In this document: in pieces, positions 40,475-49,474 of the stretch
Numbering within the stretch: position 1 is the stretch's first letter
Layout: each line of letters begins with the position of its first letter
Origin: [Zimmermannella] faecalis ATCC 13722
Lineage (GTDB): Bacteria > Actinomycetota > Actinomycetes > Actinomycetales > Microbacteriaceae
DNA length: 64,000 nt
Assembly (NCBI RefSeq): GCF_000381765.1
Contig: NZ_KB907078.1
Coordinates: forward strand, 62,001-126,000
Reading direction: 5' to 3'
The notes under the pieces: model-generated
Database searches by the model: none
Told to the model about the DNA's origin: nothing
The model's input: the letters and a program-made list of their open reading frames with translations, nothing else
Program-made: the position numbers and the translations under genes

Positions 40475-42043
40475 CTAGGCCGACGTCACCGTTGAAATTC
40501 GCAACTCGTCGCCGGAGGCCGAGTTCGGGGTGTAGTGGATGCGGTGGGAGATGCCGAGCATGCCGGTCTGGTGGGAGATGAAGGCGAGCTGCACGATCTC
40601 TTCGTTCTCGTACTTGAAGATCTCCTCGTACGCTTCCTGGCGCTCCTCGTCGGAGAGCGGTCGGGCGGCGTCGATCATCGCGTCGAACTCCTCGGTGCCG
40701 AACTCGCTCTGGGGTCCGTCGGAGAGGAAGTACTGGTCGGTCGAGAACTGGGCGTCACCGGCCTGGTTGCCGTGCTGGATCATGAGGATGACGGGGCCCT
40801 GGTTCGTGACGAACGGCGCGGTCTGGTACTGCAGGTGCTGCGAGGTTTCGAGCATGAGCAGGTTGATGTTGAGCCCGATTTCGGCGAGCTCGCCCTGGAG
40901 GATCTCGGCGAGCTCCTGAATCTTCGGGAACTGCGCGGTGCGCACGACGAGGTTGATCTCGGTGTCGACGGGGGTGCCGTCGGCACGCGCCTCTTCGACG
41001 AGTTCCTTCGCCTTCTCGACGTCGAACGGCCACGGCTCGAGCGAGTCGTTGTGGCCGACGACGCCCTCGGGAATCAGCTGGGCCGCGACCTGGTCGCCGT
41101 TCGGGTAGAGGGCGTCGATGATGCCCTGCCGGTCGATCGCGTAGTTGATCGCCTGGCGCACGCGAATGTCGTCGAGCGGCGCGACGTTGCCCTGGAAGCG
41201 CAGGCCGACCGTCTCGTTGTTCGGGTAGCTCACGCCGTAGTCACCGATGCCGTCGTCTTGGCTGAGGCCGGTCGCGATGTCAGCCTCGCCGTTCGTGACC
41301 ATCGCGGCGCGCACGCTCGCCTCGCCACGCCAGACGTATTCGACGTTCGGGAACTCGGGCTTGTCGCCCCAGTAGTCGGCGAACTGGTTGAGGTGGATGC
41401 TGTTGCCCGCGTTCCAGTTCGCGATCTCGTAGGGACCGGTGCCGGCAGGCTCGCGCACCTTCTCGGTGTCGGAGGTGGCGGGCGAGACGATCTCGATGAA
41501 CGAGAGCTTGAGCGGGAGGATGGGGTCGGGCTCTTCGGTCGTGATCTTCAGCGTCGTCGAGTCGACGACGTCGAGGCCGAGGTCGGAGTCGCCGAAGACA
41601 TAGCCTTCGACGTTGCAGCCGAGCTCGCTGTTCACGGCGCGGTCGATCGAGTGGGCGGCCGCCGCGGCGTCGAACTTCTCGCCGTCGTGGAACGTGACGC
41701 CCTCGCGCATCGTGAACACCCACTCGGTGTCGCTCGTCTGCTCCCAGCCGGTCGACAGGAGCGGCTCGAGCTCACCGGTTGAGGGCTCGCGCTCGACGAG
41801 CGGCTCGGTGATGTTCGAGCGCACGACGACGCCGGTCGAGGTGAGGTTCGCCTCGCAGGCCTCGAGCGTCGGGGGCTCCTGCTGCAGCACGACGCGCACC
41901 GTGTCGCCCTCGAGGGCGCCGACGCCGGAGTCGATCTGCGAGTTCGCGACCGTGCAACCGCTGAGCAAGGCGACGATCGGCACTGCGGCGATCGCCCCGC
42001 GGGCCAGGCGCGCGGACTGCTTCGGAACTGCGGAACGTGTCAT
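40475..42043 (-). CDS. Extracellular solute-binding lipoprotein, family 5 (Dpp/Opp type)
   Basis: A 522-residue family 5 binding protein. The lipoprotein signal ends at LLSGC with Cys30. Conserved blocks are WVFTMREGVTFHDGEKF near residues 108-124 and RVRQAINYAIDRQGIIDALY near 290-310. Such proteins bind peptides, but also nickel chelates, glutathione or sugar acids and opines. In this setting a sugar acid or hydroxy acid is as likely as a peptide. ATG at 42043 has AAGGAG nine bases upstream; the frame continues upstream without a signal peptide and is rejected. It leads the SBP-dppB-dppC operon. Confidence 0.88.
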   Translation of the reverse strand: MTRSAVPKQSARLARGAIAAVPIVALLSGCTVANSQIDSGVGALEGDTVRVVLQQEPPTLEACEANLTSTGVVVRSNITEPLVEREPSTGELEPLLSTGWEQTSDTEWVFTMREGVTFHDGEKFDAAAAAHSIDRAVNSELGCNVEGYVFGDSDLGLDVVDSTTLKITTEEPDPILPLKLSFIEIVSPATSDTEKVREPAGTGPYEIANWNAGNSIHLNQFADYWGDKPEFPNVEYVWRGEASVRAAMVTNGEADIATGLSQDDGIGDYGVSYPNNETVGLRFQGNVAPLDDIRVRQAINYAIDRQGIIDALYPNGDQVAAQLIPEGVVGHNDSLEPWPFDVEKAKELVEEARADGTPVDTEINLVVRTAQFPKIQELAEILQGELAEIGLNINLLMLETSQHLQYQTAPFVTNQGPVILMIQHGNQAGDAQFSTDQYFLSDGPQSEFGTEEFDAMIDAARPLSDEERQEAYEEIFKYENEEIVQLAFISHQTGMLGISHRIHYTPNSASGDELRISTVTSA

Positions 42044-42267
42044 GCCGATTGGCTCCTTTGCCATGGATGGTGGAGGTGTGGGGGTCGAAGGCTTGTGGTG
42101 CCGACCGCTCTGTCGACGAAGTCTCGTCTCACCAGGGTGTGGCAATTGTGCGGGGGCGGCAACGGGCATTCCGCACCACAATTCGCCGAATGCCGCGCAT
42201 TTGCCGAATTTGCGTATCCGAAACCCGCGGAATTCCAAGGGAATCGGGGCATGGATGCGCGGGGCGA

Positions 42268-42320
42268 ATTGATCAATGCGTTTTGCCACTTAGACGCTTC
42301 CAGTCGCCGCGAACTAGCGT
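42268..42320 (+). promoter_or_regulatory. Leaderless promoter with ATTGATCAAT palindrome
   Basis: TAGACG (42291-42296), an 18-nt spacer and TAGCGT (42315-42320) form a promoter ending seven bases before the ATG at 42328. The 10-bp palindrome ATTGATCAAT (42268-42277) lies just upstream of the -35 element, a position typical of an activator or of control for the divergent binding-protein gene. Confidence 0.5.
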
Positions 42321-42327
42321 GAGCCGC

Positions 42328-43269
42328 ATGAACGCCACTCCCGTACTGCAGGTTGGCGGGCTGCTGCCGGCACTCGAAGCCGAACTCACCGACGAGTTCG
42401 ATCGCCGAGTGTACGACCAGGCCGCCCCACTCAGCCCCGAAGCCGCCGCCGAAATTCGCATCGCCGTGACGAGCGGCCGCACCGGCCTCAAGGCCGACCT
42501 CATTGACCAGTTGCCGAACCTCGAACTCGTTGCGAACTTCGGGGTGGGATACGACGGTAACGACACGCAGGCGCTCGCCGCCCGCGGCATCAAGCTGACG
42601 AACACGCCCGACGTGCTCAACGCGTGCGTCGCCGACACGGCGCTCGGGCTGCTGCTCGCGGCGTTCCGCCAGTTCCCCGAGGCGGAGCGATTCACCCGCG
42701 CCGGCGGCTGGGCCGAGGGCCGCAACTACCCGCTCACGCGCCGCTTCTCGGGCAGCACGATCGGCATCCTCGGCATGGGCCGGATCGGTGCCGAGGTCGC
42801 GACCCGCGTCGAGGGCTTCGGCTGCGAGGTGCTGTACCACAACCGCCGCCCCGTCGAGGGGTCGAGCGCCGAGTACGTCGACAGCCTCGTTGAGCTCGCG
42901 CGGCGCAGCGACGCGCTCGTCATCACCGTGCTCGGCGGACCGTCGACGAAGCACCTCGTGAACGCCGAGGTGCTCGAGGCGCTCGGGCCCGACGGCATTC
43001 TCGTGAACGTCGCCCGCGGCACGGTCGTCGACGAGCAGGCACTCATCGCGGCGCTCGAATCGGATGCCCTCGGTGGTGCCGGCCTCGACGTCGTCGAAGA
43101 CGAGCCGAACGTGCCGGCGGCGCTGCTCGACAAGCCGAACGTCGTCGTGTTCCCGCACGTCGGCAGTGGCACGCACGAGACGCGCGCCGACATGAAGAAC
43201 CTCGTGCTCGCAAACATTCGGGCGTACCTCGCCGGCGAAGAACTTCTCACGCCGGTCGCCCTTTCGTAA
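42328..43269 (+). CDS. D-isomer-specific 2-hydroxyacid dehydrogenase
   Basis: A 313-residue NAD(P)-dependent dehydrogenase. The cofactor loop GILGMGRIGAEVA is near residues 146-158, the catalytic Arg lies in VNVARGTVVDEQAL, and the acid-base His lies in FPHVGSGTHETR. Members reduce glyoxylate, hydroxypyruvate or other 2-oxoacids. It is divergent from the binding-protein operon and followed by kdgD, so it may act on tartronate-semialdehyde-type or related intermediates of sugar-acid breakdown. It has no ribosome site and a TAGCGT-N7-ATG leaderless start. Confidence 0.88.
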   Translation: MNATPVLQVGGLLPALEAELTDEFDRRVYDQAAPLSPEAAAEIRIAVTSGRTGLKADLIDQLPNLELVANFGVGYDGNDTQALAARGIKLTNTPDVLNACVADTALGLLLAAFRQFPEAERFTRAGGWAEGRNYPLTRRFSGSTIGILGMGRIGAEVATRVEGFGCEVLYHNRRPVEGSSAEYVDSLVELARRSDALVITVLGGPSTKHLVNAEVLEALGPDGILVNVARGTVVDEQALIAALESDALGGAGLDVVEDEPNVPAALLDKPNVVVFPHVGSGTHETRADMKNLVLANIRAYLAGEELLTPVALS

Positions 43270-43412
43270 CCCGAAATTCCGGGTGGCGGAACGGCCGATT
43301 CCACTTTCAGCATCACCGCATAGCCGAGTTAGATAGCGAATCGACCAACCGCCGCCGGATATTTCCTACAGTGAAAACACCCCCAGACTTCTTCTTTCGT
43401 AAAGGATTTGGC

Positions 43413-44339
43413 ATGACAACGAAGTTCACCCCGCAGGAGCTCGCGCAGCATCTTGGCAGCGGCCTGCTCTCGTTCCCGGCAACGGCGTTCACCGCCGACT
43501 ACGAGTTCGACGAGGCCGCCTACCGCAACCACATCGAGTGGCAGTCGAGCTACGACGTGGCCGGCCTGTTCGCCGCCGGCGGCACCGGAGAGGGATTCTC
43601 GCTCAGCGTTGACGAGTTCCCCCGCGTTGTGCGCGCCGCCGTCGAGTCGGCCAACCCGAACGTGCCCGTGCTCGCGTCGGCCGGTGGCTCGACGAAGCAG
43701 GCCATCGCGAACGTGCAGGCAGCGGCCGAGGCCGGCGCCGAGGGCGTGCTCGTGCTGCCCCCGTACCTCACCGAGGTCGACCAGGAGGGCCTGTACAACC
43801 ACCTCGACGCGATCGCCTCGTCGACCGACATCGCGCTCATCGTCTACAACCGCGCGAACGCGATCTACACGCCCGCGATTCTGCAGCGCCTCGCCGACAA
43901 GCACCCCCACTTCATCGGCTTCAAGGACGCGATCGGCAACATCGAGCACCTCGCCCGCGTGCGCGCGGCGCTCGGCGACCGCCTCTTCTACCTCGGTGGC
44001 CTCCCCACCGCCGAGACCTACGCGCTGCCCCTCCTGAAGATGGGCATGAGCACCTACTCGTCGGCGATGTTCAACTTCGTGCCCGAGTTCGCGCTCGACT
44101 TCTACGCGGCCGTGCGTGCTGAGGACGAGCCGAAGGTCAGCCGCCTCGTGCGCGACTTCGTGATTCCCTACCTCGACCTGCGCGACCACAAGCAGGGCTA
44201 CGGCGTCTCGATCGTGAAGGCCGGCCTCAACGTCGTCGGCCGCAGCGTCGGCCCCGTGCGTCCCCCGCTGCAGGACTTCACCGAGGCCGAGCTCGCCGAG
44301 CTCGACGCGCTCGTGAAGACGGTGCAGGTTTCGGCGTAA
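43413..44339 (+). CDS. kdgD: 5-dehydro-4-deoxyglucarate dehydratase
   Basis: A 308-residue DapA/NAL-superfamily lyase. The Schiff-base Lys171 lies in FIGFKDAIGN and Tyr145 in LIVYNRAN. The N-terminus GLLSFPATAFTADYEFDEAAYRNHIEW is distinctive of 5-dehydro-4-deoxyglucarate dehydratases. The enzyme decarboxylates and dehydrates that compound to 2-oxoglutarate semialdehyde, the substrate of the aldehyde dehydrogenase at 35252. Its substrate is formed by glucarate dehydratase (48021). ATG at 43413 follows AAAGGA and is preferred to an upstream GTG at 43371. The 143-base gap before it suggests its own promoter. Confidence 0.92.
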   Translation: MTTKFTPQELAQHLGSGLLSFPATAFTADYEFDEAAYRNHIEWQSSYDVAGLFAAGGTGEGFSLSVDEFPRVVRAAVESANPNVPVLASAGGSTKQAIANVQAAAEAGAEGVLVLPPYLTEVDQEGLYNHLDAIASSTDIALIVYNRANAIYTPAILQRLADKHPHFIGFKDAIGNIEHLARVRAALGDRLFYLGGLPTAETYALPLLKMGMSTYSSAMFNFVPEFALDFYAAVRAEDEPKVSRLVRDFVIPYLDLRDHKQGYGVSIVKAGLNVVGRSVGPVRPPLQDFTEAELAELDALVKTVQVSA

Positions 44340-44471
44340 CGTCGACCAACAGCGCGGATACGCGCGACGGTGAGCGCTCTGGCCTTCGGGCCGGGGCGCT
44401 CATCCCGTTTCCAGCCGTGGCGCCCGTGCGGCGGCGGCCGAGGCCGGCGGTGGCGCCCGGGCCTCGAATGC

Positions 44472-44477
44472 GACAAT
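44472..44477 (+). promoter_or_regulatory. -10-like GACAAT for a leaderless start
   Basis: GACAAT ends 7 nt before the ATG at 44485; no ribosome site is present. It is less canonical than the TANNNT boxes elsewhere. Confidence 0.35.
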
Positions 44478-44484
44478 TGTGCGG

Positions 44485-45195
44485 ATGAAGGCACACGAAG
44501 TGGTTATGGCGTGGGTAACCGACGAGCTCGCGAGCGGCCGTCTGCACGTCGGCGACCACCTGCCGAGTGAGCGCACGCTCGCCGAGACGCTCGGCATTTC
44601 GCGCAGCTCGGTGCGCGAAACGATGCGCGTGCTCGAGGCGCTCGGCACGATCCACACCTCGACCGGCTCGGGACCCCGCTCGGGCACGATCATCACGGCG
44701 GCCCCCGAACAGGCGCTCACGCTCGCGCTCAACCTGCAGCTCGCGACGCGGCAGGTCGATCACCACCACATCTTCGAGATGCGGCTGCTGCTCGAGACGT
44801 GGGCGGCAGAACACTCCGACCCCGCCCTCGGCGACTGGGAGAGCGCCGAGCGGCTGCTCGACCTCATGGACGACGACGCGCTCCCCGTCGAGGACTTCCT
44901 CGCGCTCGACGCCGAGTTCCACGTCGTGCTCTCGCGCGCCGCCGACAACCCCCTCATCAGCACGCTCATGGATGCGCTGCGACTGTCGATCGCCGATCAC
45001 ACGCTCGCGCTCGCCCGCGCGATTCCCGAGTGGGCGACGACCTCGCAGCGACTGCGGGGCGAGCACCAGGAGATCGTCACCGCGCTGCGCGAGGGTGACC
45101 GCGCGGCCGCGACCGAGCGTATCCAGGCCCACATTCGCGGGTACTACTTCGAGACGTCGGCGGCCGCCGAAGGGGCTGGCGGCCCCGGCGCCTGA
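44485..45195 (+). CDS. GntR-family (FadR/LldR-like) regulator
   Basis: A 236-residue regulator with winged helix at about residues 5-70 (PSERTLAETLGISRSSVRETMRVLEALG) and a C-terminal FCD domain (LDAEFHVVLSRAADNPLI). It lies directly upstream of an FMN-dependent lactate dehydrogenase gene in the same direction. The promoter of that gene carries TGGTCTGACCA, an exact match to the TNGTNNNACNA operator pattern of FadR-type regulators. An LldR-like role, sensing lactate, is therefore likely. Start could also be GTG at 44479. Confidence 0.85.
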   Translation: MKAHEVVMAWVTDELASGRLHVGDHLPSERTLAETLGISRSSVRETMRVLEALGTIHTSTGSGPRSGTIITAAPEQALTLALNLQLATRQVDHHHIFEMRLLLETWAAEHSDPALGDWESAERLLDLMDDDALPVEDFLALDAEFHVVLSRAADNPLISTLMDALRLSIADHTLALARAIPEWATTSQRLRGEHQEIVTALREGDRAAATERIQAHIRGYYFETSAAAEGAGGPGA

Positions 45196-45205
45196 CTGTA
45201 CGTTG

Positions 45206-45252
45206 TTGACGCGGTCGGTGCGAGCAGCCTACGCTTGTGTGGTCTGACCACA
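45206..45252 (+). promoter_or_regulatory. lldD promoter with LldR-type operator
   Basis: TTGACG (45206-45211), an 18-nt spacer and TACGCT (45230-45235) form a promoter. TGTGGTCTGACCACA (45238-45252) is a perfect palindrome containing TNGTNNNACNA and covers the expected transcription start, so binding would block transcription. A partial CATGGTCATG site follows. Confidence 0.7.
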
Positions 45253-45407
45253 TGGTCATGCCACACGTCTGGCCCGCCCTGCGTCCGCCCGGACACCGGG
45301 TAGCTCAAGGGAGAGCTGCATAGGCGCGCGCGTCGAAACCGCTCCCACTCCGGCATCCATGCCCGGGGCGTAGCCTGAAAATCATCGAAAGCGGAAAGGT
45401 CTCCACA

Positions 45408-46682
45408 ATGGTGCAACGTCAGCTGCCGAACCCCTCGGATATCTTCGAGTACCTGCAGTTCAAGAAGCCCGATTTCAACCTCAAGCGCCGCCGCCTGTCG
45501 AGCGCGTTGACCGTCGCCGACCTGCGGAAGATCGCGAAGCGCCGCACCCCCGCGGCCGCCTTCGACTACACCGACGGCGCCGCCGACGAAGAGCTCTCGA
45601 TGCGCCGCGCTCGCCAGGCGTTCCGCGACATCGAGTTCAACCCCGACATCCTGCGGCCCGCCGAGCACGTCGACACGACCACCAACATCCTCGGCGGCAC
45701 GAGCGCACTCCCCTTCGGCATCGCGCCGACCGGATTCACGCGGCTCATGCAGACCGAGGGCGAGACCGCCGGCGCCGGCGCTGCCGCGGCCGCGGGCATC
45801 CCGTTCTCGCTGTCGACCCTCGGCACCACCTCGATCGAAGAGGTGCAGCGGGTCAACCCGAACGGGCGCAACTGGTTCCAGCTCTACGTCATGCGCGACC
45901 GCGAGATCTCGTACGGCCTCGTCGAGCGAGCGGCGAAGGCCGGCTTCGACACGCTCATGTTCACCGTCGACGCGCCCATCGGCGGCAACCGCATGCGCGA
46001 CACCCGCAACGGCTTCTCGATTCCGCCGCAGCTCTCGGTGAAGACGATCGTCGACGCGATTCCGCGGCCCTGGTGGTGGTGGGACTTCCTCACGACGCCG
46101 AAGCTCGAGTTCGCGTCGCTCTCGTCGACCGGCGGCACCGTCGGCGAGCTCCTCAGCTCGGCGATGGACCCGACCATCTCTGACGACGACCTCTCGATCA
46201 TCCGCGACATGTGGCCCGGCAAGCTCATCGTGAAGGGCGTGCAGAACGTGCCCGACGCCGTGCGCCTCATCGACAAGGGCGTCGACGGCATCGTGCTCTC
46301 GAACCACGGCGGCCGCCAGCTCGACCGCGCGCCCGTGCCGTTCCGGCTGCTGCCCGAGGTCGTGCGCGAGGTCGGCAGCGACGCGAACATCATGCTCGAC
46401 ACCGGCATCATGCACGGCGCCGACATCGTCGCCTCGATGGCGCTCGGCGCGAAGTTCACGCTCGTCGGCCGCGCCTACCTCTACGGACTCATGGCCGGCG
46501 GCCGCGAGGGCGTCGACCGCATGATCGAGATCCTCGGCTCGCAGATTCGCCGCACGATGGCGCTGCTCGGCGTCTCGACCATCGAGGAGCTCGAGCCGCG
46601 GCACGTAACGCAGCTGCAGCGGCTTGTGCCGGTGCAGGGGTCGGCGGCCGCGCCCGCGGGGGCGCGGGTGACTGGGGCGTAG
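45408..46682 (+). CDS. lldD: FMN-dependent L-lactate/alpha-hydroxyacid dehydrogenase
   Basis: A 424-residue alpha-hydroxyacid dehydrogenase. The N-terminal [18 protein letters not shown] block, the [12 protein letters not shown] segment, the [12 protein letters not shown]-site block and the catalytic His300 in SNHGGRQLD are visible. Such enzymes oxidise L-lactate or related hydroxyacids to oxoacids at the membrane, passing electrons to quinone. The C-terminus ends in a short Ala/Gly/Pro tail. The gene follows the LldR-like regulator, and its promoter has a matching operator. A GGAAAGG ribosome site precedes the ATG. Specificity for lactate rather than another hydroxyacid is inferred from that pairing. 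Confidence 0.9.
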   Translation: MVQRQLPNPSDIFEYLQFKKPDFNLKRRRLSSALTVADLRKIAKRRTPAAAFDYTDGAADEELSMRRARQAFRDIEFNPDILRPAEHVDTTTNILGGTSALPFGIAPTGFTRLMQTEGETAGAGAAAAAGIPFSLSTLGTTSIEEVQRVNPNGRNWFQLYVMRDREISYGLVERAAKAGFDTLMFTVDAPIGGNRMRDTRNGFSIPPQLSVKTIVDAIPRPWWWWDFLTTPKLEFASLSSTGGTVGELLSSAMDPTISDDDLSIIRDMWPGKLIVKGVQNVPDAVRLIDKGVDGIVLSNHGGRQLDRAPVPFRLLPEVVREVGSDANIMLDTGIMHGADIVASMALGAKFTLVGRAYLYGLMAGGREGVDRMIEILGSQIRRTMALLGVSTIEELEPRHVTQLQRLVPVQGSAAAPAGARVTGA

Positions 46683-47043
46683 GTCGGTTTGGTCAGGATG
46701 GTCTGTGGCGGAGACGGCGGCGGATGGGGGTGGCCGGCGACGGCGGCCGGGGCCGGGTGGTCTGTGGCTGGGCAGAGCGGCAATGACGGCCAACCAATTC
46801 GGTGGTGCGGATGCGCGGCCGGGGCCGTGCGCGCTTGCCAGCCCTGGGCATCCGGACAAATGGCTAACTAGCCCGGAAAGTGGGGGTTCGCGACAGCCGG
46901 CTGCTTCTGGCCCCCGCTTTTTGGGCTAGTTGGCGTAACTAGCCCGAAATTGATGCGGCCGCGGCATGGATGGGCGGGGCAGCGGCCAGCACGGCATGGA
47001 TGGGTCGGGCGGCGGGTCGGTGGGCTCGACGCCGCCGCGACCC
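46683..47043. other. Gene-free stretch between convergent genes
   Basis: This 361-base gap holds family A copy 5 and G-rich flanking sequence. No reading frame with protein-like composition was seen. Confidence 0.6.
46866..46931. repeat. Family A nested palindrome, copy 5
   Basis: Outer AACTAGCCCG and GGGCTAGTT arms enclose GTGGGGG/CCCCCGC arms and an inner CAGCCGGCTG hairpin. The third half-site AACTAGCCCGAAAT follows at about 46938, then a GGCATGGATGGGCGG tail shared with copy 2. Confidence 0.75.
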
Positions 47044-48027
47044 CTACCGAACCTGGCGCTCGAGGGGCGAGCCCTCGGCGAGCAGGTCGATGTTGTGGGC
47101 GATGTCGCGGGCTCGGGCGATGAACACCTGCTCGGCGTGGCCCGAGTGGTGAGGGCTGAGCACGGTGTTCGGGAGGCTCGCGAAGCGGGCGACCGACTCG
47201 GGGGCGCGGAGTCCGTCGTTGCCGCCCCACCACACGTCGAGCGCGGCACCCGCGATCGTGCCGTCGGCGAGGGCCTGCGCCACCGCATCCTCGTCGAGCA
47301 CGCCGGCACGGGCGACGTTGATCAGGTGCGCGTTCGGGCGCATCGAGTGCAGCGCCGAGCGGTCGATCATGCCGCGGGTCGCATCAGTGAGCGGGGCGCA
47401 CACGACCACGACGTCGCACTCGCCGAGAAACTCGGTGAGCGCGTCGAAGCCGTAGACTCGCTCGAACGCCGATCCGGCCGGCACGCCCGAGGCGCCGTCG
47501 CGGCGCAGGCCGATCGCGCGCATCCCGAGCCCCGCGCCGAGCGCCGCGACCTCGCAACCGATCTCGCCCGTGCCGATGACGCCGATCGTGTCGCCAATCG
47601 CGAGGCGATGGTACGGTGTGCCTGGGGCCGAGGCGACGGTGCGCCACTCCCCCGCGCGCAGCTGCGCGTCGGCCGCGAGGGCGCGCCGGCGCAGCATGAG
47701 CAGCTGCATGATCACGTGTTCGGCGATCGAGCGGCCGTGGTGTCCGGTGTTGCAGACGGGGATGCCCGCAGGCAGCAGGTCGAGGTCGACCCGGTCGATG
47801 CCGGCACCGGTCACGTGGGCGAGCCGAAGCGGGGTGTCGCGCAGGTCGGCGGGCGCCGCGAGCTTCGAGAGCACGAGCACGTCGGCGTCGGCGCACGCGC
47901 CCGCGAGCTCATCGGGGTCGCCCGACGTCGCATACACCCAGTCGTGCGGCGACTGCGTCGCCTCGAGGTGCGCGCGGAACGGCGCGATGATCGGGTCGCT
48001 GACGACGACGCGCAGGGGCGCTACCAC
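47044..48027 (-). CDS. D-2-hydroxyacid dehydrogenase, coupled to gudD
   Basis: A 327-residue dehydrogenase with cofactor loop GVIGTGEIGCEVA, catalytic Arg in NVARAGVLDEDAV and His in LSPHHSGHAEQ. GTG at 48027 is chosen because GGAG stands eight bases before it inside the end of gudD; the genes overlap by seven bases. Tight coupling with glucarate dehydratase suggests that it acts on a hydroxyacid or oxoacid in the same route or scavenges a by-product. It is a different subgroup from the enzyme at 42328. Confidence 0.87.
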   Translation of the reverse strand: MVAPLRVVVSDPIIAPFRAHLEATQSPHDWVYATSGDPDELAGACADADVLVLSKLAAPADLRDTPLRLAHVTGAGIDRVDLDLLPAGIPVCNTGHHGRSIAEHVIMQLLMLRRRALAADAQLRAGEWRTVASAPGTPYHRLAIGDTIGVIGTGEIGCEVAALGAGLGMRAIGLRRDGASGVPAGSAFERVYGFDALTEFLGECDVVVVCAPLTDATRGMIDRSALHSMRPNAHLINVARAGVLDEDAVAQALADGTIAGAALDVWWGGNDGLRAPESVARFASLPNTVLSPHHSGHAEQVFIARARDIAHNIDLLAEGSPLERQVR

Positions 48028-49364
48028 TTCGGAATCTCCGGCGAGAAATCGGGGCGCACGCGACGCATGTAGGTCGTGTCGTCGCGCTGCGACTGACCGG
48101 CAGCAAGGTACTGCTCGTGCAGCTGGGCGAGGCGGTCGCGGTCGAGCTCGACGCCAAGGCCCGGGCCGTCGGGCACGTTCACCGTGCCGCCCGAGATCGT
48201 GAACACGTCGCCGACGATGACGTCTTCGTCGGGGCGCTTCCACGGCCAGTGCGTGTCGCAGGCGAAGTTGAGGTTCGGGGTGGCCGCCGCGAGGTGGATC
48301 ATCGCGGCGAAGCTGATGCCGAGGTGCGAGTTCGAGTGCATCGAGAGCCCCCACCCGACGGTCTCGCAGATGCCGGCGAGCAGCTGCGAGCGCTTGAACC
48401 CGCCCCAGAAGTGGTGGTCGCTCAGCACGATGTCGACGGCACCCTGCTCGATCGCGGGGCGCACGTGGTCGAACGACACGACGTACATGTTCGTCGCGAG
48501 GGGGATGCTCGTGCGGCGGCGCACCTCGGCAAGACCTTCGAGGCCGACGGTCGGGTCTTCGAGGTACTCGATGACGCCCTCGAGCGCGTCGGCGACCTTC
48601 ACGGAGCTCTCGACGTTCCAGGCGCCGTTCGGGTCGACGCGCAGCAGCACGTCGGGGAACGCCTCGCGCAACGCGAGAATCGTCGCGACCTCGACGTCGG
48701 GCTCGAACACGCCGCCCTTGAGCTTGAGCGCGCGGAACCCGTACTTGTCGATGAGTCGGCGCGCCTGTTCGACGATGCCCTCGGGGTCGAGCGCCGGGCC
48801 CCACTCGTCGTCGGGGCCCGGGTTGCCGGCCTCGTCGATGTGGCCGCCCCACTTGTAGAAGAGGTAGCCGCTCAGTTCGACGCGCTCGCGCACGCGCCCG
48901 CCGAGAAACTCGGACACTGACACCCCCGCGAGCTTGCCGCGGATGTCGAGGGCCGCGACCTCGAACGGCGAGAGCACGCGGTCGTCGGCCGCGGTCGTCG
49001 TGACCATGCCCGACATGCCGTGGCCGCCGACGATCGCGTCGTTCGCGAGCGCCGCCTGCACGCGGCGGCGCAGCTCGTTCGTGTTCGCGACGTCGACGCC
49101 GAGCAGCGATTCGGCCGCAAGCGCGAGGCGCTGAATGTGGCCGGCGTCGCCGTAGGTCTCGCCGAGTCCGACGATGCCGCCGGCGGTGATGACCTCGACA
49201 ATCGCACGCAGGGCGAAGGGCTCGTGCACACCGACCGAGTTGAGCAGCGGCGCGTCGTGGAACGCGACGGGCGTGATGACGATCTCGGCGATCGCCGCCT
49301 CGGTCGAATCGGTCAGCTGGTCGGCGCTTACGCGCATACGGCGGATCTGTTCCACGGGCCTCAT
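48021..49364 (-). CDS. gudD: Glucarate dehydratase (enolase superfamily)
   Basis: A 447-residue mandelate-racemase-type dehydratase, the same length as Escherichia coli GudD. The catalytic Lys-x-Lys lies in ALKLKGGVF, metal-site residues in RVDPNGAW, YLEDPTVG and LATNMYV (the Asn is typical of glucarate dehydratases), and the catalytic His in LSMHSNSHLGIS. It removes water from D-glucarate (or L-idarate) to give 5-dehydro-4-deoxyglucarate for KdgD. The start is uncertain between GTG 49388 and ATG 49364. It is divergent from a LysR gene, which probably controls it. Confidence 0.92.
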   Translation of the reverse strand: MRPVEQIRRMRVSADQLTDSTEAAIAEIVITPVAFHDAPLLNSVGVHEPFALRAIVEVITAGGIVGLGETYGDAGHIQRLALAAESLLGVDVANTNELRRRVQAALANDAIVGGHGMSGMVTTTAADDRVLSPFEVAALDIRGKLAGVSVSEFLGGRVRERVELSGYLFYKWGGHIDEAGNPGPDDEWGPALDPEGIVEQARRLIDKYGFRALKLKGGVFEPDVEVATILALREAFPDVLLRVDPNGAWNVESSVKVADALEGVIEYLEDPTVGLEGLAEVRRRTSIPLATNMYVVSFDHVRPAIEQGAVDIVLSDHHFWGGFKRSQLLAGICETVGWGLSMHSNSHLGISFAAMIHLAAATPNLNFACDTHWPWKRPDEDVIVGDVFTISGGTVNVPDGPGLGVELDRDRLAQLHEQYLAAGQSQRDDTTYMRRVRPDFSPEIPKW

Positions 49365-49474
49365 TGCCTTTCGTCGATGTGCACTCACTGCAAATACACG
49401 GCAGAATCAGCCTAAGTCGCCGAAAAATGCCGACCAACTTGCCTTATGGAATAATCAATGCCGGGAAGGTATTG

